A DNA stretch of 64,000 bases from Actinotalea sp. JY-7876 (GTDB taxonomy: Bacteria > Actinomycetota > Actinomycetes > Actinomycetales > Cellulomonadaceae). The position numbers and the translations under genes are program-made. Below the pieces are notes generated by a model that saw only the letters and a list, made by a program, of their open reading frames with translations, was not told where the DNA came from and searched no databases. Location: contig NZ_CP059493.1 of NCBI RefSeq assembly GCF_014042015.1, positions 124,001 to 188,000 on the forward strand, read 5' to 3'. Positions 43,375-55,420 of the stretch are shown here, in pieces (positions within the stretch are counted from its first letter, which is position 1; each line of letters begins with the position of its first letter).

Positions 43375-43455
43375 GGCTGGATGATCCGCGCCTACGCGCT
43401 CGGCCAGGGCGCCGGGACGCACGTGTTCGTGCTCGGCGGCGGGGAGCCGCCCGCC
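43369..43455 (+). pseudogene. DUF2306-like membrane protein fragment
   Basis: Immediately after the kinase relic, in the next frame, YRGWMIRAYALGQGAGTHV is encoded, then FVLGGGEPP. This resembles the conserved W-M-x-R-x-Y-A-x-x-x-G-A-x-T segment of DUF2306 membrane proteins. Those genes often neighbour two-component systems in actinobacteria. Only about 29 codons remain before the end of the convergent SUKH gene. I regard it as a second relic from the same lost locus, less certain than the kinase part. Confidence 0.45.
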
Positions 43456-43958
43456 TACCAGTACTTCTCGCCCCCGCTCGCGAGGAACCGCCACAGGACG
43501 CCCGCCAGTGACCCCTGGAGCACGGGCCAGTCCTCCCGAGGGAGGAGCGGCTCGGCCACCCGCAGCTGCCAGCCGCCGGACCCGTCGACGCTCGCGATCA
43601 GGAGATCGGAGTCCCCGAGGAACTCGGCGATGACGACGTCGTGCGGTCGGAGCTCGTCGGGGCGCGCGATGCGCTCGTGCGCGGTGCGCCTGGCGCTGGC
43701 GGCCGGCGAGAGGATCACCATCCCCCACTGTCCGTAGTCCACGTCCTCGAAGAGCCTGGCACCTCGGGTCAGCGACCAGAGCTCGCGCAGTTCGTCTGGC
43801 GCGTGCTCGGGCACGGTGGCGGCGATCTCGTGGGCTGTGGCGGGCGGCTCGAGAGTGCTCGCGAGCCGGAAGCCGGAGTCGTCGTAGCGCCGTGGCTGGC
43901 CGAGCGCGGCGAACCTCGCGAGCAGGCGTCGCAGGTCCGGCGCGAGTGCCTCCGTCAT
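43455..43958 (-). CDS. SMI1/KNR4 (SUKH)-family protein, partner of the macro-SIR2 protein
   Basis: Protein of 167 residues with the SUKH pattern. An N-terminal helix precedes DDSGFRLASTL and ELRELWSLTRGARLFEDVDY, then MVILSPAASA, then an acidic strand region (HDVVIAEFLGDSDLLIAS) and EPLLPREDWPVL near the end. SUKH proteins are the largest immunity superfamily in bacterial toxin systems. The ATG at 43958 overlaps the stop of the SIR2 gene (ATGA), which indicates fixed co-translation. It probably inhibits or regulates the SIR2 effector, though a plain SMI1-like role cannot be excluded. Confidence 0.72.
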   Translation of the reverse strand: MTEALAPDLRRLLARFAALGQPRRYDDSGFRLASTLEPPATAHEIAATVPEHAPDELRELWSLTRGARLFEDVDYGQWGMVILSPAASARRTAHERIARPDELRPHDVVIAEFLGDSDLLIASVDGSGGWQLRVAEPLLPREDWPVLQGSLAGVLWRFLASGGEKYW

Positions 43959-45535
43959 CCGGCCCCCACCTCGCCGAGCGCGTCTGCCAGCCGCCGCCAC
44001 GCCGCCCGCTCCGCCTCGGGCAGCGTCTCGATGCGTCGTCGCAGGTCACGAGCCTTCTCCGCCACCTCGCGCTCGCGGTCGCTGAGGAGCGCCGCGTACC
44101 GCTCGTCGGCGAGGTACTGCGCCGGCGTCGCGTGCATCGCGACCGCGTCAAGGAAGATCGCCAGGCGCCTGGCCCGCACGCCGGGGCCGGCGCCGTTGTC
44201 GTGCGCGACGGCGACGTAGTCGAAGCGGCCTTCCCACAACCGCCGCGTCGCCTCGTCGGCGGAGAACGTGACGACCGTGCCGAGAGCTGTCCCCCGCCGC
44301 CGGTCGGACGCGAGCGGCGTGCTGCCGGCCCGGAACAGCAGCACCTCGTGCGCGATGCGCAGGAAGTTGTCGTCCGTCATCGAGGCCCCGACCGCCATGA
44401 GGTGCTTGGTCATGAGCAGCGACTGCACGACGGCGCCCATAGGCCCGGACTGCGCGTCGTAGCCCACGAAGTCCGACCGTGACAGCACGATCGTCTCGGG
44501 GAACCGCGCGTCGCCGTGCATCTTGAGCAGCCACGGGGCGCCCGGCATCGTCAGGTTAAAGGGGAGCACCGCGAGGTGCTCCTGGCCGGTGTCGTGCACG
44601 GCACGCTCGTAGAGGTCGTCGTAGTTGGTGGTCACTGCCTCCGCGCACCCCAGCGACGCGAGCAGCGCGTGCGACAGGCCGTACCGGCCGTCCCCGCGGG
44701 TCAGCTCGGCGACACGCTCGCCGAGCCGCTGCTCGCCGAGCACGCGCCGCAGCAGCTCGGACTGGTCGAGCGGCGACCGGACGGTGCCGAGGTCGACGCC
44801 GGCGTCCTGCGCGAGCCGCCCGATGAGCTCGCCCCACGACGGCAGTCCCGCCGACATGCTCACCCCCGCGCCGATGAAGAGCGCCAGCGACCCCTCGGTC
44901 ACGCGGGCGGCGAGCGCCTCGGCGTCGCGCAGCAGGCCGGGAGGCAGGTGGTCGGCGTGACCTCCACCGAGAAGGCGGCGTCGCGCCTGGAACGCCGCGT
45001 GGTCCGCCGCGTCCGCCGCGGCGACGACGACGTCGATCCCCCCCGAGTGCGCCGCAGCCAGGCAGGTCGCGAGCAGCGCGTCGACGACGTCGCCCCGCAC
45101 TGCCCCGAATCCGCCGCGCCCGACGCCGAGCGTGGGCACGGCCACCACGGGCCGCGGCCGGTTCCCGCCGGGTCGCAGCTGGGCGTGGTCGATGTCCGCG
45201 AGGACGGCGGCCAGCCGGTCGACCATGGGCCCGACGGCGTCCGCTGCGCCCGCCAGCCCGCGGCCGTTCGCCGCGTCGACGAACCAGACCGGCGACCGCG
45301 GGCGCAGCACGGACGACTCCCGTGCCCGGCCCCAGCCGGCGTCGGCCCAGCCGTGCGGCCGGAGCGCCCCGACGTCCCGACGCCACGCGGCCGCGCCGGT
45401 GTCGTCACGCCGACCGAGCGCCGCCGCCCACCGCTCGCCGACCGAGAACGCCCGGTCCGTCGGCACGACGACGGCGTCGTGGTCCAGGTTCTCCACGCGC
45501 CCGTGGACCACGAAGACGTGTCCGTCCCCGGTCAT
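43955..45535 (-). CDS. Macro-like domain fused to SIR2 family NADase-type domain
   Basis: Protein of 526 residues. Residues 1-180 fold like a macro domain (DHDAVVVPTD; VVAVPTLGVGRGGFG; GIDVVVAAAD), which could bind ADP-ribose or NAD products. Residues 210-460 are a SIR2-like domain of the SIR2_2 kind: LALFIGAGVSMSAGLPSW (220s), VTTNYDDL (301-308) and KMHGD with the presumed catalytic His340, plus GASMTDDNFL. It lacks the zinc cysteines of deacetylases, as in antiviral SIR2 NADases. A helical C-terminus follows. SIR2 domains deplete NAD in several phage-defence systems. It is translationally coupled to the SUKH gene. No ribosome binding site is visible, so it may be leaderless. Confidence 0.8.
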   Translation of the reverse strand: MTGDGHVFVVHGRVENLDHDAVVVPTDRAFSVGERWAAALGRRDDTGAAAWRRDVGALRPHGWADAGWGRARESSVLRPRSPVWFVDAANGRGLAGAADAVGPMVDRLAAVLADIDHAQLRPGGNRPRPVVAVPTLGVGRGGFGAVRGDVVDALLATCLAAAHSGGIDVVVAAADAADHAAFQARRRLLGGGHADHLPPGLLRDAEALAARVTEGSLALFIGAGVSMSAGLPSWGELIGRLAQDAGVDLGTVRSPLDQSELLRRVLGEQRLGERVAELTRGDGRYGLSHALLASLGCAEAVTTNYDDLYERAVHDTGQEHLAVLPFNLTMPGAPWLLKMHGDARFPETIVLSRSDFVGYDAQSGPMGAVVQSLLMTKHLMAVGASMTDDNFLRIAHEVLLFRAGSTPLASDRRRGTALGTVVTFSADEATRRLWEGRFDYVAVAHDNGAGPGVRARRLAIFLDAVAMHATPAQYLADERYAALLSDREREVAEKARDLRRRIETLPEAERAAWRRLADALGEVGAG

Positions 45536-45627
45536 GGGGCGACGCTAGCCCGGTGGGGCGGGGTGTGCTCCCGTCGTCACCCTGTGGGCGGCTGCCCGGT
45601 GTCGGCCCCGTGCGCGACACTCGCCCG

Positions 45628-47712
45628 GTGACCACCGCCTCGCTCGTGCACCGGATCGAGCAGGCGCTCGCCGCGCGGGAAGCGACGGACGATGAGGTCG
45701 CCCTGGCGGACCGGGTGGTCGAGCTCGCCCCCGCGGACCTCGGCCGCCTCCACGTCCATCTCGAGACGGACCAGGTCCGGGCCGCGGCTCACCCGCGGCT
45801 CACCGGCACGCTGCGGAGGCACCTCGACGACGCTGTCTACCCGCCGGCCGCGGCGAGCGCCGTGCTGCGTGCCCTCGCGGACGGCGACGGGCCGCGGCAG
45901 ACGCCGGCGGGCCGGCTGACCGCGGCGGCGCACGTCCTGCGGCGCGCGACCGACCCGGTGGCGCCGGACGTCGTCGCCGCCGCGACAGCGCTCCTCGCCG
46001 TGCTCCGTGCTGCGGCGGACGCACCCGCCCCGGGACCCGAGCGCAGGCACAGGTTCCCGTGGGGCCACGGTCCCGCGCTTGCCCTGCTCGCCGGTATTCC
46101 CGGCGCCGAGGACGTCTGGCCCGACCTCGACGACCGCCTTCGTGGCACCGCGGAAAGCAGCTGGCACGCCGGCCGTCTCGAGATGGTGTCCACCCTGTCC
46201 GCCGAGGAGCGGTTCCTCCTCGACCGGGCCCCGCAGCTGTGGGTGGGGGCGCGCCCGACGCCGGTCGGTGACGGCGGCCCACGGCCGGACGACATCCCCG
46301 CCTACCGGGCCTGGGTCCGCAACGCCCTCGAGGATGCGCTGGAGCGGGCCCGCGACGTCGCCGCGGGGCGTGTGCCGTACGCACCCGACGCCGCGTTCAC
46401 CGGGACGGAGGCGCCCGTCGTCGCCGAGGCCGCGCTCCAGGCGCTGGCATGGGACGAGCCCTGGGTCGCCGATCTCGTGCCCCCACTGCTCGAGGCGGTC
46501 TCGACGGCGCCGGACCCTGCCGCCCGCACGGTTCCCTCGCAGTCACTGGCGATGAACCTCGGCCGTGCCATCGCGTGCGCGCCGACGCCGGAGACGGTCC
46601 AGGCCCTGACCCGTGTCATACCGACGGTCCGGCACGCGGGCGTGAAGAAGAAGCTGACGCGTCACCTGGCGGACGCCCGGCGCCACCTCGCGCTGCGGCC
46701 GGCGATCGCCTTCCGCGGCGACCCTGACCTCCACGACCCGCGGCGCACGACACAGCTGCGCCTGCTCGAGAAGGGCTATCTCACGGGTCTGCACTGGCCG
46801 GCGGCGCAGTGGCAGGACGCTGTCGCCCCCTCGCTCGGGGACGTGGCGGGTCGCCTCGTGTGGAGGGTGACCAGCGCCGACGGTCGCGTCCGGTCGGCGA
46901 TGCCGCGCCCGGGCGCGGGCACCTTGCTGTGGACGGACGCCGACGACCTGGAGGTCTCGGTGACGCCCGACGCCTCTGTCGCGCTGTGGCACCCGGCCTC
47001 CGCCGACGACCAGGAGCGGGGCGCGTGGCGCGACCGCATCTGGCGCGAGCGCATCGACCAGCCGTTCCGACAGGTCTTCCGCGAGCACTATGGCGCCATC
47101 CCGGCGGCTGACGGCGTCGTCACGGACTTCGAGGGCTACGTCGTCGACCTGCGGCTGTTCACGGCGGTCGCTCGCGGGGCGGGGTGGACGAGCGACGCGC
47201 ACGACGGGATGACGCGCACCGAGGGCGCCGTCGTGGCGCGGGTCGACCTCCCCGGCGCCTACCCCGGCGCGCGTGGTGAGTCCGTGCTCGGGGCACTGCG
47301 GCTCCGTACCGGCCGCGGTGCCGGCACGGCGTGGTCTCCCGACGCCGCCGAGGGGCATGTGCTCCTCTCCGAGATCCTTCGCTCCCTGGACCTTGCGGTC
47401 TCGGTGGCGGCCCTCGGCCTCGTCCCCGACCGGCCGGCGAGGCTGCCGCACTGGAGCGACGGCCTGGCCCTGCGGCGTGATGTGGTCGCCCGCGCGACGG
47501 AGGGCCTGCCGGACACACACCTGAGCCGCACGCATCTCCACGTCGGCCGCTTCGCCATCCACCTGCGGACGGGGCGCATCACGCTCGACGGGGACGAGGT
47601 GCCCCTCGTCGTCACGCCGCGCCCGACGCCGACGGTCCCCTGGCTCCCGTACGACGAGAAGCTGCTCGCGCGCATCCTGGCGGCCGTGGCCCAGTGCGCC
47701 CGTGGCGGGTGA
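45628..47712 (+). CDS. DUF4132-like large protein
   Basis: Protein of 694 residues. The N-terminal 350 residues are Ala/Leu-rich and helical with HEAT-like character (VAEAALQALAWDEPWVADL). The C-terminal half matches the DUF4132 pattern seen next to MoxR/VWA or WGR-type genes: LRLLEKGYLTGLHWPAAQW, RLVWRVTS, FREHYGAIPAADGVVTDF, DLPGAYPGARGESVL, LSEILRSLDLAVSVAAL and LHVGRFAIHLRTGRITLDG. The function is unknown. The GTG at 45628 is used; another GTG six codons upstream is possible. It is divergent from the macro-SIR2 gene with 92 bases between, so a shared control region is plausible. It converges with a small membrane protein. Confidence 0.7.
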   Translation: MTTASLVHRIEQALAAREATDDEVALADRVVELAPADLGRLHVHLETDQVRAAAHPRLTGTLRRHLDDAVYPPAAASAVLRALADGDGPRQTPAGRLTAAAHVLRRATDPVAPDVVAAATALLAVLRAAADAPAPGPERRHRFPWGHGPALALLAGIPGAEDVWPDLDDRLRGTAESSWHAGRLEMVSTLSAEERFLLDRAPQLWVGARPTPVGDGGPRPDDIPAYRAWVRNALEDALERARDVAAGRVPYAPDAAFTGTEAPVVAEAALQALAWDEPWVADLVPPLLEAVSTAPDPAARTVPSQSLAMNLGRAIACAPTPETVQALTRVIPTVRHAGVKKKLTRHLADARRHLALRPAIAFRGDPDLHDPRRTTQLRLLEKGYLTGLHWPAAQWQDAVAPSLGDVAGRLVWRVTSADGRVRSAMPRPGAGTLLWTDADDLEVSVTPDASVALWHPASADDQERGAWRDRIWRERIDQPFRQVFREHYGAIPAADGVVTDFEGYVVDLRLFTAVARGAGWTSDAHDGMTRTEGAVVARVDLPGAYPGARGESVLGALRLRTGRGAGTAWSPDAAEGHVLLSEILRSLDLAVSVAALGLVPDRPARLPHWSDGLALRRDVVARATEGLPDTHLSRTHLHVGRFAIHLRTGRITLDGDEVPLVVTPRPTPTVPWLPYDEKLLARILAAVAQCARGG

Positions 47713-47736
47713 GGCCGCCACCGGGCCGCACACCCG

Positions 47737-48312
47737 TCAGCGGAGAGCCGCGAGGCCCGTGCGCGCACGTGGCCGCCGCTCTTCCTCGTCCCGCAGGACC
47801 GACACCTGGGCGTAGGCCGCACCCGCCACGACGGCGGCGCTGACGGCGGCCAGGAGCCATCCGGACCCGACGACCTGCCCGTACCGCGTCGTGAGCAGAC
47901 CGAGCAGGTACAGCCCGCCGACCACCCCTGCGGTCACCGCGGCGACTGCGACGGCGAGGCGGGACGGACCAGGGCTGTCGCTGCGCAGGGCGGTCAGGGC
48001 CGCGGCAGCAGTCAGGAGCGGGAGCATCAGCACGGCGACGGTGAGGAAGGCCTCGCCGCCCTCGGTCGTCCCGGTGAATCTGATGAGCAGGTTCCAGCCG
48101 CTCAGACCGGGCCAGGTGACCGCCTCGGTCACGTGGTCCGCGTCGAGGTCCACCCCGTCGCCGAGCCACGTGAGGGACATCGACACGACCGACAGCGCGG
48201 CGCCGAGGGTGAGCATCGACGCGGTCCTGCGCAGCGTCCCCTCGCGCCGCTCGATGCGCGAGAGCCGGCCCTCGAGCCGACGCAGCCGTCCGATGAGCTC
48301 GTCGTGCTCCAT
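47737..48312 (-). CDS. Four-TM membrane protein with coiled-coil N-terminus
   Basis: Protein of 191 residues. The first 30 residues form a charged heptad pattern (HDELIGRLRRLEGRLSRIERRE), a likely cytosolic coiled coil. Four hydrophobic segments follow at about 35-52, 88-107, 117-137 and 145-165. The charged tail ends RDEEERRPRARTGLAALR. No enzymatic motif is seen. GGAGGAGG precedes the ATG at 48312. It could be a scaffold or channel-like small membrane protein, and no family is recognised. It converges with the DUF4132-like gene. Confidence 0.65.
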   Translation of the reverse strand: MEHDELIGRLRRLEGRLSRIERREGTLRRTASMLTLGAALSVVSMSLTWLGDGVDLDADHVTEAVTWPGLSGWNLLIRFTGTTEGGEAFLTVAVLMLPLLTAAAALTALRSDSPGPSRLAVAVAAVTAGVVGGLYLLGLLTTRYGQVVGSGWLLAAVSAAVVAGAAYAQVSVLRDEEERRPRARTGLAALR

Positions 48313-48412
48313 CCGGGCCTCCTCCGCAGCGGGGTGACAGCACCTGCCGGCCGATCTTGGCACCAGATCGGGTGCGGTGCGTGCTCATGGCAGCGGAGAG
48401 TGCGGCCCTGCG

Positions 48413-48511
48413 TCAGCCCAGCCCGCCGAGCGCTCCGACCAGCCCGGCGAGCAGCATCGCCAGCACGACGCCGCCGGCGACCCAGGGCGCGGCCTTGCGT
48501 GCCGCCCTCAT
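48413..48511 (-). CDS. Possible 32-residue single-pass membrane peptide
   Basis: A short frame encodes MRAARKAAPWVAGG followed by VVLAMLLAGLVGALGGLG and a stop. A basic start and one hydrophobic helix make a typical small membrane protein. The ribosome binding site is weak. It lies in an otherwise empty region upstream of the four-TM protein on the same strand. It could be real or a chance frame in GC-rich DNA. Confidence 0.35.
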   Translation of the reverse strand: MRAARKAAPWVAGGVVLAMLLAGLVGALGGLG

Positions 48512-48593
48512 CGGGCGGGATCCAGGGTCGTGCCGCGCGCGCTGCCGTCAGTCCTCATGCGACGAGGGTAGGTGAGCAGCTCGCAGCACACGG

Positions 48594-48628
48594 ACGATGG
48601 CCCCCGGAACCAGTCCGGGGGCCATCGT
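48594..48628. terminator. Perfect 15-bp hairpin after padR-like gene
   Basis: ACGATGGCCCCCGGA (48594-48608) pairs perfectly with TCCGGGGGCCATCGT (48614-48628) around a five-base loop. It lies about 27 bases beyond the stop of the PadR-family gene (minus strand), the usual place for an intrinsic terminator of high-GC bacteria. No T tract follows. Confidence 0.75.
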
Positions 48629-48654
48629 CGTCGGCGTCGTCGCCCGCGTCGAGG

Positions 48655-49335
48655 TCACGACTGCGTCGGGGAGTCGCCCGCGAGCAGCCGGTACAGCTCC
48701 TTGCGTGCGCGGACCAGGACCTCGCTCGCGGCGGTGTGCTGCTCGGAGGTGCCGACCTTCGCCACCTGCGCGACGGCGTCCTTGAGCGCCATGACCTCCT
48801 GCCGGAGCGCGAGGGCGGACGCAGGGTCGAAGCCCGCCGTGGTCCACGGGGTGCCGAGGGTCGCGCGGTGCTCCTCGACGTAGGCGGTGCCCTGCGGCGT
48901 CAGCGACGCCGTACGGCGTCCTTCCACGCGCTCGATGGTCACGAGCCCTTCGTCCTCGAGCGCTTGGAGCGTGGGGTAGACGGAGCCGGGGCTCGGCGTC
49001 CACGTCCCGGAGCTCCGGTCCCCGATCTCCTGGATCAGCTCGTATCCGTGTCGTGGCTGCTCGTCGAGCAGCAGGAGGATGGCGGCCCGGACGTCGCCGC
49101 GAGCCCGGGGCCCGCGCCCGCGACGCCCAGGGCCGAAGCCGGGAGGGCCGCCGAAGCCGCCAGCGCCGAAGCCGCCGGGCCCGCCGAAGCCGCCCGGGCC
49201 CCGGCCGCCGTGGTGGCCGCGGCGCTCGCCGCCACCGCTCCGGTGGTCGCCGGCGCCGTCCTCGAACGCCGGCGGCTGGAAGCGGAAGCGGACCTCTGCC
49301 CCGCCACGCGGGCCGATGTGGTTGTGGTTCCTCAT
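48655..49335 (-). CDS. PadR-family transcriptional regulator with Gly-rich N-terminal extension
   Basis: DNA-binding repressor-type protein of 226 residues. A PadR winged helix begins near residue 80: ARGDVRAAILLLLDEQPRHG, EIGDRSSGTWTPSPGSVYPT (recognition helix), LEDEGLVTIERVEGRRT and LTPQGTAYVEEHR. A C-terminal dimerisation helix pair follows. The first 75 residues are very rich in Gly, Arg, Phe and Pro (repeated GGFGG and GPGG units), as in some actinobacterial PadR proteins, and are probably disordered. AAAGGA precedes the ATG. A palindrome CGATATATCG sits 28 bases upstream and is a likely autoregulatory site. The usual partner, an ABC or MMPL transporter, is absent. Confidence 0.85.
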   Translation of the reverse strand: MRNHNHIGPRGGAEVRFRFQPPAFEDGAGDHRSGGGERRGHHGGRGPGGFGGPGGFGAGGFGGPPGFGPGRRGRGPRARGDVRAAILLLLDEQPRHGYELIQEIGDRSSGTWTPSPGSVYPTLQALEDEGLVTIERVEGRRTASLTPQGTAYVEEHRATLGTPWTTAGFDPASALALRQEVMALKDAVAQVAKVGTSEQHTAASEVLVRARKELYRLLAGDSPTQS

Positions 49336-49362
49336 GATGATGTCCTTTCGTTGACACGCTCA

Positions 49363-49372
49363 CGATATATCG
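49363..49372. promoter_or_regulatory. Candidate PadR operator
   Basis: Perfect palindrome CGATATATCG in an otherwise GC-rich stretch, directly upstream of the PadR-family start codon. PadR regulators commonly bind AT-rich dyads containing ATAT in their own promoters. Autoregulation is inferred. Confidence 0.55.
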
Positions 49373-49438
49373 GCAACGGCTCGCCAGCAAGCGATCGCTC
49401 CCTGGGGGTGCGCAAGGCGCTAGGAGCAGGCGAAGATG

Positions 49439-49452
49439 TCTCGACATCGAGA
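49439..49452. promoter_or_regulatory. Candidate MarR-type operator palindrome
   Basis: TCTCGACATCGAGA is an inverted repeat of TCTCGA around two central bases. It resembles the TCTTGAxxTCAAGA-type sites bound by MarR-family regulators in actinobacteria. It lies about 30 bases before a 28-codon frame with a ribosome binding site. No MarR gene is present in the window. Confidence 0.45.
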
Positions 49453-49480
49453 GATCGAGTCACCGAGGAAGAGGTGTGCC

Positions 49481-49567
49481 ATGCACGAGACAGAGACCAC
49501 GGACGTCGTCGTCGCGGAACAGGACGTGTGGACGAGCGTCAGCAACCCGCGCCGCACTCGCGTCTGA
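49481..49567 (+). CDS. Possible 28-residue small protein between padR-like gene and rRNA operon
   Basis: ATG at 49481 preceded by GAGGAAGAGG. The product starts MHETETTDVVVAEQDVW and ends NPRRTRV: an acidic half followed by a basic tail, with no hydrophobic helix. The palindrome TCTCGACATCGAGA lies just upstream, so the frame has both an operator-like site and a ribosome binding site. It may be a real small protein, a leader peptide, or the stump of a gene lost next to the rRNA operon. Confidence 0.35.
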   Translation: MHETETTDVVVAEQDVWTSVSNPRRTRV

Positions 49568-49676
49568 CGCCCAGCTGGCGCGGGCGCCCCTAGCCCCGCG
49601 CGAGGGCCGCAGCGCCCGGCGGCGCCGGGCGATCGGCGCGCGTCGAGCTGCGTGTCCCAGGCCACAGCGGCGCGAG

Positions 49677-49705
49677 TTGGAGTGCCGGCCCAACCCGTGT
49701 AACGT
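49677..49705 (+). promoter_or_regulatory. rRNA operon promoter P1 (candidate)
   Basis: TTGGAG (49677-49682) and TAACGT (49700-49705) are separated by 17 bases, a fair sigma-A type promoter, about 440 bases before the 16S gene. The 580 bases between the small frame at 49481 and the 16S gene hold promoters and leader sequence; I see no other gene there. Confidence 0.5.
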
Positions 49706-49842
49706 TGCCATGCACCCGAACGGGAGGCACGGACAGCGGAGAGATCTGCAGGCCGGTCCCAGGGTGCCAACCCCCTTCAGATTGAGGCGCTTCACCGCGC
49801 CTCGGACGGGGTTGCCTGTGCATTGGAGTCGGTCCAGCGGAT

Positions 49843-49870
49843 TTGACACCAGCGCCCAGGAGCATAAGAT
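49843..49870 (+). promoter_or_regulatory. rRNA operon promoter P2
   Basis: TTGACA (49843-49848), a 16-base spacer and TAAGAT (49865-49870) make a near-consensus promoter about 280 bases before the 16S gene. This is the strongest promoter-like sequence in the window and very probably drives the rRNA operon. Confidence 0.75.
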
Positions 49871-49920
49871 TGAGAAGTTGCCTCCGGATGGGTCGGAAAC
49901 GGCCTTGAGGGATGTGCGTC

Positions 49921-49940
49921 TGTTCCTTGAGAACTCAACA
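49921..49940 (+). promoter_or_regulatory. boxA-like antitermination region in 16S leader
   Basis: TGTTCCTTGAGAACTCAACA lies 50 bases after P2 and resembles the TGTTCTTTGAGAACT leader found before actinobacterial 16S genes, where NusB/NusE-type antitermination is expected. A related TTGAGAACTGCACA occurs in the 16S-23S spacer near 51989. Confidence 0.6.
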
Positions 49941-50148
49941 GCGTGCCAAAAGTCGATGCCATTTGTCGGCGTTCTTGGTGGGTGTCCTGCTTTCGGTGGG
50001 GTGCTTGTCGGGGGCGGACGACGTGGTTGAGACGAATGTTTAACGTCAGTTGACATTTGATCGATGCCAGATTCAACTGGCCCCTTTCGGGGGGTCGCTT
50101 CGTGTGTTGGTTTCTCTGCCCTTTCGGGGGTGGGTGACTATAGACATC

Positions 50149-55137
<4,989 letters not shown>

Positions 55138-55155
55138 ACACTCTTACTTGTGCTA

Positions 55156-55169
55156 CGCGTCCACTGTGC
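55156..55169 (+). repeat. Right arm of pre-23S processing stem
   Basis: CGCGTCCACTGTGC, exactly complementary to 51997-52010. It lies about 20 bases after the 23S end, in the short 23S-5S spacer, which also has no tRNA. Confidence 0.75.
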
Positions 55170-55213
55170 GGTTCCCGAGATACGGTCGGGAACCCGATTG
55201 ACATCTCCATAGA

Positions 55214-55332
55214 GTTTCGGCGGTCATAGCGAAGGGGAAACGCCCGGCTCCATTCCGAACCCGGAAGCTAAGCCCTTCTGCGCCGATGGTACTGCACGGG
55301 AGACTGTGTGGGAGAGTAGGTCGCCGCCGAAC
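55214..55332 (+). rRNA. rrf: 5S ribosomal RNA
   Basis: About 118 bases. Starts near GTTTCGGCGGTCATAGCG, contains CCCGGCTCCATTCCGAACCC (loop B/C region) and GGGAGAGTAGGTCGCCGCCG at the end. The two termini are complementary (GGCGG/CCGCC). Last gene of the rRNA operon. Confidence 0.95.
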
Positions 55333-55342
55333 ATCACTTCAC

Positions 55343-55377
55343 AACGAGGCCGTCCCCTTTTCGGGGACGGCCTCGTT
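55343..55377 (+). terminator. rRNA operon terminator
   Basis: AACGAGGCCGTCCCC (55343-55357) pairs perfectly with GGGGACGGCCTCGTT (55363-55377) around loop TTTTC. This 15-bp hairpin starts ten bases after 5S rRNA. It can also serve the convergent GT4 gene that ends at 55421. Confidence 0.9.
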
Positions 55378-55420
55378 GCGTTACCCAGAATCTGCCGGAC
55401 ATGTGCGCAGCATTCGTGAG

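Noticed and set aside
50050-50077. A TTGACA at 50050 as a third rRNA promoter
   Set aside because: The matching -10 position (TTCAAC) is poor, and it lies inside the leader after the strong P2 promoter.
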